DNA of 46,804 nucleotides. It comes from Paraglomus occultum (Eukaryota > Glomeromycota > Glomeromycetes > Paraglomerales > Paraglomeraceae). Location of the stretch: positions 1 to 46,804 of the forward strand of contig CAJVPJ010000089.1 in NCBI GenBank assembly GCA_910592205.1, written 5' to 3'. Within the stretch, counting starts at the first letter, position 1. The number at the start of each line of letters is the position of its first letter. The notes beneath the pieces are model-generated. The model was not told the origin of the DNA, did no database searches, and worked only from the letters and a program-made list of their open reading frames with translations. The translations under genes and the position numbers were made by a program. Positions 40,909 to 46,804 of the stretch are shown here, in pieces.

Positions 40909-42379
40909 GTTCTATATTATCTATCCGAGCACTATATTTCACTAAAAGAGATTTTATTTCACAATAAAAATTATTAAACATTTCTTTCACTTTTAATTTT
41001 TTTCTCATACTTCTATTTGCCTCAATTTTTTCTTTTATAAGACTTGATTTATTTTTTATATAGACCTGTCATCTCTTTCCTACTCTTAAGTTTCTTTTTT
41101 TTAATAAATCTATAAATCTTCTAGTCCCAAAAAAAGATATCGCTGCTATGGGAACAACTAGGACAAAAACTTTTATTACATTTTTACTGTCGTTTGCTTT
41201 TTGTTCGTCTTGATTAGTAATTGAGTTTCTTTCACTTTCAAGTTCTTTAGTTGCTTCTTTATATAAATACTTATCAATTTGTTCTTCGGTTAACTTCCCA
41301 TTCTTTGCCAGTTCATTTAATTGTTGGTAATAGGCTTTCATTTTTTTAATTTTATCTTCTTTATCACTAGAACTTAAATTATCAAACTCAAAACGTTTAA
41401 TAATTTTAATTATTTCTTCGGGAGATTTAGTAGTAATAAAAGTGTCTAAGTCTTCAATCTGATATTTAGTTTGAATTTCTTGTAAAAATTCAGGATTATC
41501 TTTAATTGGATTAATTAAGTTTTCTACATTCTCTTTAGTGTCAAAGTTGGAAAGAGAGGAGAATTTAGAGAAAATTTGAGGAGAAATTTCGAACTGTTTA
41601 TTTTCTTCGCTTTTAAACCGTTTTCTAATCTCTTCTAACTCTTTTTCCTTCTCTTCAATCTTCTTTTGAATTTCTTCTTGTTGCTGAGGGTTTTTAATTT
41701 TGCTGCTTTTTAATTGTTTTATTTCTTCTTCTAAATTAAGAACTTTTAATTTATTGTTAATTTCTTTAAGCAAATGTCTTTCCGAGTCAAATAAATGAAT
41801 AATTTCTTTTAATTCTTCCAGCGCTTTTTTACAATTTTCTAACTCATGTTTTTCCAAGCCCTCCAACTTTTCTTTTGTGGTTTCTCCTCTTGAAATTATT
41901 AGAGCAATTTGGTGTTGATAAGGCGTTGCCTTGCTTTGAATAGTTTGTAGTTCAGTTTTAGCATCTTGAAGATTATTGTCTAAACTAGTTTCTTTTTCAA
42001 TTTTTTCGAGAATATTAAGTAGCATCATTAATTCACTTCAATTATATTTTTTCTCTTTTTGGTAAATTTTGCAAAAACTATCTTTTAAATCTTTAGTTTC
42101 TTTATTGATTTTTGGGCTTGATTCTTGCCTTTTTCCTTCTTCTTCAACTCGGTTTTTAAATTCTTGTTCTTTTTGCTGAATTTCCTCTTCTTGATTTTTC
42201 TTTTTTGTTTCTTCCTCCTGAGTTTGTTGCTTCTCTTGCTTAATTCTTTGTTCCTCTTCTTTTTTTAATCTTTCTTTTTTTGCTTCGGAGTATTTTTGCC
42301 AAGTGTTGGCAAGACCTTCTAAATAACCAAAATGCTGCTTTTCTTTGATTTCTAACTCTTGTTTATTGCGATGACTCAT
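40901..42379 (-). CDS. Coiled-coil protein with one membrane helix (492 aa)
   Basis: The first 110 residues are an extreme charged helix (KKERLKKEEEQRIKQEKQQT). Further coiled coil follows (IKQLKSSKIKNPQQQEEIQK), with a Phe/Asn-rich globular patch around 250-330. A single hydrophobic helix VIKVFVLVVPIAAISFF lies near residues 399-415, then about 75 basic residues. Two in-frame TGA codons, near 42040 and 41070, split it under the standard code. It starts within the stop of the upstream gene (TAATG). The function is unknown; it may link the membrane to a cytoskeleton-like assembly. Confidence 0.7.
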
Positions 42380-42765
42380 TATGCCATACTCTCAAAAATC
42401 ATAGTCCTTACCAATTTTATCTTTATAGTTAATTGCTCGGGCTTTTCTTTAATCTTTTCAATGACTTGCTCTTTTTCCTTATCAAATCGCTTACCTTCTT
42501 GGATAATAAGGTTTCACAAACTTTCTCCCAGCTCTCCAAGTTGCTTATAACTTTTTATACACTTATTAAGGTGAGTAATATGTCATTCTTTTTCTTCTTC
42601 AGGAGTGCCTCCTCAACATTCACAGTCACCACCATATGGACGAAGATTGCGATAAGGTCTGCCTAAACTATCATTACCCAGTTCTTTTCAATCAATGTTA
42701 GAGCAACTGAGCCTTGCCTCAATTAACTTTAGAAAAGAAATTTTGTCTTTTTCTTTGATTACCAT
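42379..42765 (-). CDS. Hypothetical Cys-containing protein (128 aa)
   Basis: It starts MVIKEKDKISFLKLIEARLS and contains GGDCECWGGTPEEEKEWHI, then THLNKC, a possible zinc site made of two Cys, two His and a Cys. A charged helix (RFDKEKEQVIEKIKEKPEQL) fills the C-terminal half. TGA is read as Trp at four places. It lies 20 nt after the phase-variable gene and shares A with the next ATG (TAATG). No family is recognised. Confidence 0.6.
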
Positions 42766-42785
42766 GATTGTTTGTTTATTATGCT

Positions 42786-43911
42786 TTATTTAATAATAGT
42801 TTGCGAAAGAGTATCTTCTCAAGTATCAAAAAGCTTTTTAAATTCATTTTTAAAACTTATTGCGAAATTATTATCAGAAGAACTTGAATAATCATAAGAA
42901 ATGGTTATTGAAAAAAACATATTTCTCTCATCTGGTGCAAATATTTGCTCAAATGTCTTTTTCTTATCGTAGGGTCTTATTTTTTGTGTTCCTCAGTGAC
43001 TAAAAACTTCTCAAGGATTTTCTCCGCTGGGTCTATAAGTTATTCTTTCCTTTCCAAGAGTATCTTCCAAACTGTTTAACAAAATAGCTAACAATATTTT
43101 CTTCTCACTTGAACCTCAACCATCGTATTTATATTTACCTGTTAATGTAGGATATTCTGCCTGTTTCTCTTTTTTAATATTGCCGTTTTTTTTTTTCGTT
43201 TATATCGACAATATTTGCTTGTAGTCAATCATAAAACCCCCCCCCCCCCCCCCAATCTCGTTTTTTATTTTTTATTTCTTCTAACTCCTTTTGAAATTTT
43301 TCTTTTACTTTTTTTTCTTCTTTAACTAGTTCTTCTTGACAGTTAATTTGTCTCTCCCTCTCATTAATTTCTTCATCTTTTTCTTGGATGGTTTCCTCTA
43401 AATTATTAACTTTTTCTTCTAATTTTGTTTTCTCGCGTTTTAAATCCTCCGCTTCCTTAACTTTTTCCCTCAACTTTTCCAATTCTTCCAATCTTTTCAC
43501 TAATTCCTTTTCTACATTTTTTTCTGATACTGGTTTATCTATAAATACTTCCTCTTCATTATCTATGGTGTAAGCACCACGAATAAGTTTTTTTTCTGAA
43601 ATGTCAAAAGTTAAATAAAGAGGATAAGCGATGTCTTTGCTTTGTGTTATTTCCAAACTTTCCATTAATTCATGAGGAATATCAATTTGAACTCATTCAT
43701 CTTCGTTGTCTTCTAAATAAAATCCGTATCTTTCATAATTAGGTTTATCTTTTCATTTTGTAGTAAACATGTAATTTCTTTCCTCTACTTTTAATTTAAC
43801 ATAATTGCTGGGTATTGGTTGTTTAAACTCTTCCCTGTTTAATATTTCTTGAATATTTACTGTTACTTGATTTATTATTTGCTCTTCTGCGTAAAGTTTT
43901 GTATGTGTCAT
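42786..43911 (-). CDS. Phase-variable coiled-coil protein with C17 and T11 tracts
   Basis: It begins MTHTKLYAEEQIINQVTVNI, has a beta-rich N-terminal part (YPLYLTFDISEKKLIRGAY), then a strong coiled coil (REKVKEAEDLKREKTKLEEK) and a run of Gly from the G17 tract. As sequenced it stops at TAA 43176-43174 after 245 residues. A second coding stretch from 43173 to TAA 42786 (KYDGWGSSEKKILLAILLNS, then YDYSSSSDNNFAISFKNEF) is in another frame with no start of its own. Shortening the A11 tract by one would fuse the two into about 374 residues. It is the first gene of the operon down to 40741. The -10 box TATAAT lies 8 nt upstream of the ATG. The function is unknown. Confidence 0.7.
43186..43196 (-). 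repeat. T11/A11 tract at a frame break
   Basis: Eleven A on the coding strand. The frame before it ends ten bases later at TAA; the frame after it is open for 125 more codons. Ten A would join them. Confidence 0.65.
43237..43253 (-). repeat. C17/G17 tract within the coiled-coil gene
   Basis: Seventeen G on the coding strand, read as part of TGG plus five GGG codons. A length change would move the ribosome to frames that stop within about 35 codons. It is a classic contingency tract. Confidence 0.85.
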
Positions 43912-44422
43912 AGTTTATTATTATATCTAATAATGCATTCACGACCACTAAAAACAATTAAGTTTATTTACAAATAAGAAGTAGTGGTTGATTTAGGGTT
44001 ATTCTTCTTATTAGTTTTTATTCTTTTGACCATAGGCATTTTAATATTTATTTATTACTTATTGGTTTTTTTTAAACAGAACTGATAAACTGTCTTTAAG
44101 TTTAGCAATTTAGAAAGTATTCTATCTGACCTTTCTAGCTTGTTATTGTTTGAAATTTATTTATATATAGATAATGAGTTAATAATTTATTGTTTTATCT
44201 AATCATTTTGTTTATATCTGCTTAAACTAATATAGGGCAGAAAATCAAAACACTAAATACGGCATTTTCAGAATTAATTTCCGCTTTTTAATTAAAATTA
44301 CTTCCATCTAATAAACATTTAACCATATTTTTTGATTTTCTAAAAATTAACTAGCCAAAATTCTACTAAACTCTTTATTTAACAAGAGTTCAAATCACAT
44401 CTCTTATACATGCGACAATACT
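43912..44422. other. Intergenic region with divergent promoters
   Basis: This 511-nt AT-rich gap lies between two divergently transcribed variable genes. TATAAT at 43920-43925 (minus strand) serves the gene starting at 43911. No ORF above 30 codons is convincing and no RNA gene is seen. Confidence 0.5.
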
Positions 44423-44491
44423 ATGTATATAAAAAACTATAATATAGATGATTTAGTAAATGCTTTTTTGTTAGACAAATACGGAAATATT

Positions 44492-44548
<57 letters not shown>

Positions 44549-44656
44549 AATGGCAACTCCAAATCTTATTTACCTTGGATTTTAGGAGGGATTGGATTAG
44601 TTTCTTTGATTGGGGTGATTGTTTATTTTGCTACTCAAAAAGGAAAAGGAGAATAA
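44423..44656 (+). CDS. Short tail-anchored protein with (GA)26 repeat
   Basis: The 77-residue protein has 24 N-terminal residues (MYIKNYNIDDLVNAFLLDKY...), then an Arg-Glu repeat encoded by (GA)26, then SNGNSKSYLPW and a hydrophobic helix ILGGIGLVSLIGVIVYFA with tail TQKGKGE. The present repeat length keeps the anchor in frame; adding or removing one or two units would remove it. The short head suggests a gene that has lost its central part, or a minimal switchable membrane peptide. Its stop is 1 nt before the next ATG. Confidence 0.65.
44495..44546 (+). repeat. (GA)26 microsatellite in coding sequence
   Basis: Twenty-six perfect GA units, reading as alternating Glu/Arg codons in any frame, placed just upstream of the sequence for a membrane helix. 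Slippage would switch the C-terminus between anchored and non-anchored forms. Confidence 0.9.
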
Positions 44657-44657
44657 T

Positions 44658-44894
44658 ATGCCTAAAGAAAATTGTGTTGAATGTGGAAAAGAATATATAG
44701 AAAATGTTTATTTCCATAGACATTTTGGTCGTTATGATAAATCTTTTGGCTCCTTTTTATGTGACACTTGTCGAATAATCAAAGGCAAAGAATTGACACT
44801 AATTTTTACTGATTGAGTAGATATTCATCAGGATTTTTGATACTGTCCATACTTAAAAGATCATTGAGAAGAAAAAGGTTTTACTTGCCAATAA
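44658..44894 (+). CDS. Zinc-ribbon protein (78 aa)
   Basis: It starts MPKENCVECGKEY, with a second pair CDTCR about 30 residues later and a further C-P...C near the end (WYCPYLKDHWEEKGFTC). Paired CxxC knuckles suggest one or two structural zinc sites. Three TGA codons encode Trp near residues 53-72. It begins 1 nt after the (GA)26 gene, so the two are coupled. Its second half overlaps a convergent minus-strand ORF. Confidence 0.55.
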
Positions 44895-45007
44895 GTTTTG
44901 GCATTAATCCTTCAATCTTGTTTCTCTTCTATTTTTTTAATAATTTCCTTGTATTCTTTAATTTTATCTTTACAAACACCACAATCTATTTTTTTATTCA
45001 TATACAT
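44732..45007 (-). CDS. Doubtful convergent ORF with CGVC motif
   Basis: It reads MYMNKKIDCGVCKDKIKEYK and then a plausible helical stretch to about codon 40. The rest runs antisense to the zinc-ribbon gene down to TAA 44732. The first 37 codons are not covered by any other gene and look natural; the rest is probably a shadow. It may be a real small protein with a decayed end. Confidence 0.3.
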
Positions 45008-45037
45008 AGTTTTATAAAAATGAAACTGATAATAGTT

Positions 45038-45226
45038 TTACTTTTCTCAAGATGGTTTCATAAATTCTTCTTGGGAAATTTCTCTAACCTTATCTTCTTG
45101 GGCTTTTCCACTTCAACCACAAGAACAATTAAATATTCTGTTTTCAAATAAAATTTCTTTTTTCTTGGTAGCAAAATTTTGTTGTCTATCACATTGAGGA
45201 CATAATAAAGTATATATCGTTGTCAT
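45038..45226 (-). CDS. Zinc-ribbon-like small protein (62 aa)
   Basis: It starts MTTIYTLLCPQCDRQQNF, with a second cluster FNCSCGWSG, giving a CxxC...CxC metal site. The C-terminus is charged (KAQEDKVREISQEEF). It lies 10 nt after the stop of the large charged gene upstream. TGA encodes Trp twice. Small zinc ribbons recur in this neighbourhood, but no specific function is visible. Confidence 0.55.
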
Positions 45227-45236
45227 ATAATCAATT

Positions 45237-46397
45237 TTACTCCTTCTCTTTTTTCTCTTTATCTTTCTGCTTCTGCTTTTCTCGGGTTTCTCTCTGTTGT
45301 TTTTCTCTTTCCCTAGTTCGGGCTTCTCGTTCTTGTCGTTCACGGTCTTTTTTGTCTTTTTCTCATTGGGCTTCTCGTTGTTTTTTCTCCCTTTCAGCTT
45401 GGAGTTCTCGTTCTCGTTGGTTTTCTCTTTCTAAGTCTCTTTCCCGTTCTCGGTCTTTTTCTTTTTCACGTTCGAGTTCTCTTTCTAACTGTCTTTCTTT
45501 CTCGCGTTCTTTTTCTCTTTCTTTCTCCTTTTCGAGTTCTTTTTCAAAGTCTTTTTCGGTTTCTCCGGGGGACTCTTTGAGTTCTTGCTCTGGTTTATCT
45601 CATTCTTGTTGTTGCTCAAGTTCTTGTTCTGGTGGTTCACCTTCAAATCCTTTGGGGTCAGTTTCACCAATTAGAGAGTTAAATTGGGTGTTGTCATCAG
45701 TTCACTCTGGTTCAGTGAATTCTTTAGTTTCATAGGTTTTTTGACTATCGATTTCTTCCTTTTCGGCTTTATATCTAATACCAAAACTTTTGCCACCTAA
45801 TCTTCAAGTAATAGTCTCTCCATTCGGAACAAAACCATAAGCATTTTTAAAAGAACCACCTTCTGACTTTTCCTGGGTGGCTTTTTCTCAAACATCTCCT
45901 TGGGAGCCTAATCGACCAGGTTGTCCATTCACAGTTAAATGATATTCAGAAGGTGTAGCTTTTCCCATTTCAGTAAATCACGGCTCAAATGGTAATCCTT
46001 TGTGGATAGTATCTCAACTATCACTGTCGCCATTTCGGTAATTACTATGGAGGGCATCAAATAAAGGAGTTTTTTGGGCTCCACAGCCAATACAAGTATA
46101 AATATCAACCATCTTTTTAACTGGTTTAGAAAATTCTAAAATAAATGCTCCGTGGTTGTGTCCATCAACTAATTCACTATTATTAAACTGAGGATACAGA
46201 GCCATTCAGTGTTCAGTGGTGCCATCTTCATAAAAAATAAAGTAATGTCCTCGTTGGTGGAAGTTAGAACCTTTTGGTCGGTTGACTTCAGCCATTTCTT
46301 CATCATCTATTTCGTAGATTTCTTCTTCACCGACGATATTGCCAATGTCGGCTAACGAACCAAAAGTATAGCTTTCCGTTAATAATTCAACACTCAA
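45237..46397 (-). CDS. Protein with Glu/Arg-rich charged tail, start uncertain
   Basis: With TTG 46397 as start it has about 386 residues. The N-terminal 200 residues look globular (FHQRGHYFIFYEDGTTEHW, then LVDGHNHGAFILEFSKPVKK) and include a CIGCG metal-like motif. The C-terminal half is an extreme charged helix of Glu, Arg, Lys and Gln, for example EREKERQLERELEREKEKDR, which produces a Ser-rich shadow on the other strand. The frame opens after TAA 46415 and overlaps the upstream reading frame by 19 nt. It is therefore either a coupled gene or the shifted continuation of it. The first ATG is at 46295. Confidence 0.6.
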
Positions 46398-46804
46398 TCA
46401 GAGTCAACTTTCTTAATATCCCTCAATCAAGCAGCAAAATCATAGTCAGTAGGTTTTAAACCGATATCAATTCATTCTTTGGTTTGGGAATAATTAAACC
46501 CGAGTTTTCTCCATTGGTCTTTTAATTCTTTGGTGAAATTAAGACTAATATTGCTTCAATCCTTCCCATCCTGGCTGCTGCTTCTTTTCTGGGGTTTTTC
46601 TTCGGGTTTTTTATACCCCTTCTCAGTTCAATTTAAGATTAATTCTTTAAACTCTTCAGGCACCTTGCCTTCTTCTCTCTCACTTACTCCCAAATAAACC
46701 TTTTCACCTTGACTATTCTGTAAGCAATTAAGAAAGTTATTTAGACAATTTCAATCATTAGAAGGCTGCTGCTTATAATCTTTTCCGAAACTACTCCCCA
46801 ACTC
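46379..46804 (-). CDS. C-terminal part of an unknown protein, running off the window
   Basis: The minus strand is open from the window end to TAA 46379 (141 codons); the start is outside. It is Trp- and Lys-rich, with several Trp encoded by TGA, and contains NISLNFTKELKDQWRKLGF followed by SQTKEWIDIGLKPTDYDFAA and WLRDIKKVDSDW. That last segment looks like a short repeated helical module, but I cannot name the family. The next gene, in another frame, begins just before its stop. Confidence 0.6.

Noticed and set aside
43972-44043. 23-codon basic minus-strand peptide ORF
   Set aside because: Too short, with no initiation signal and no similarity.
45220-45735. Plus-strand Ser/Phe-rich ORF of 171 codons
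   Set aside because: It is the antisense of the Glu/Arg/Lys-rich helix of the minus-strand gene at 45237-46397; the low complexity comes from GAA/AGA-type codons on the other strand.
1-46804. TGA read as glycine (code 25, SR1/Gracilibacteria)
   Set aside because: TGA falls on conserved Trp in ValRS, MnmA and PolC, not on Gly, so code 4 fits.

Overview
This is a low-GC bacterial window that reads TGA as tryptophan (genetic code 4). In-frame TGA falls exactly where conserved Trp is expected: valS (YW at 36364 and LWWGH/IPAW near 37350), mnmA (EYW at about 15736) and many hypothetical genes. Under the standard code nearly every gene breaks into pieces, so all coordinates here assume TGA = Trp. 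Together with a Gram-positive-type PolC, gene overlaps and the absence of wall genes, this points to a mollicute (Mycoplasma/Spiroplasma-like). A Mycoplasma-related endobacterium of fungi is possible but is inference only. No rRNA, tRNA or CRISPR array was seen.

Layout. 1-6450: a truncated minus-strand gene fragment meets, head to head, a giant (~2,040 codon) plus-strand gene broken at a G9 tract. 6500-8110: guanylate kinase and HsdS-like relics, then a Panacea-type antitoxin/partner pair. 8318-11224: O6-alkylguanine transferase, SNF2-like helicase, multispanning membrane protein. 11249-14942: a minimal tyrosine recombinase and a one-polypeptide restriction-methylation enzyme. 15499-21492: mnmA, cysS, an HTH antitoxin/toxin-like pair and the cysteine desulfurase sufS, which probably supplies sulfur to MnmA. 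21526-24609: a 1,027-aa protein with a C-terminal membrane anchor and a T21 tract upstream. 24870-32793: a tight minus-strand operon glyS - membrane metalloprotease - cmk - recA - dUTPase - conserved hypothetical - ERF annealing protein - membrane DnaJ-like protein, the last with a (TG)12 tract at its 5' end. 32803-35994: another tail-anchored protein, rplS, and a TumE/TumA-like toxin-antitoxin pair. 36145-40565: a C-terminally truncated valS, a second Panacea-like pair, and only the C-terminal third of PolC. 40741-43911: a four-gene minus-strand operon whose first gene carries C17 and T11 tracts. 44423-46804: a short gene with (GA)26 joined to a membrane anchor, zinc-ribbon genes and a highly charged protein.

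The most striking feature is a set of simple-sequence (contingency) tracts - G9, T21, (TG)12, C17 with T11, (GA)26 - each inside or just upstream of a gene for a large, mostly coiled-coil protein. Most of these proteins end in one transmembrane helix and a short basic tail and lack a signal peptide. In at least three genes the tract length decides whether the full protein is made, and in the sequenced state those three are off or truncated. This looks like a phase-variable repertoire of tail-anchored proteins. At least four toxin-antitoxin-like modules, one restriction system, a tyrosine recombinase and an annealing protein accompany it. Many genes have a TATAAT-like box only 5-11 nt before the ATG and no Shine-Dalgarno sequence, suggesting leaderless mRNAs.
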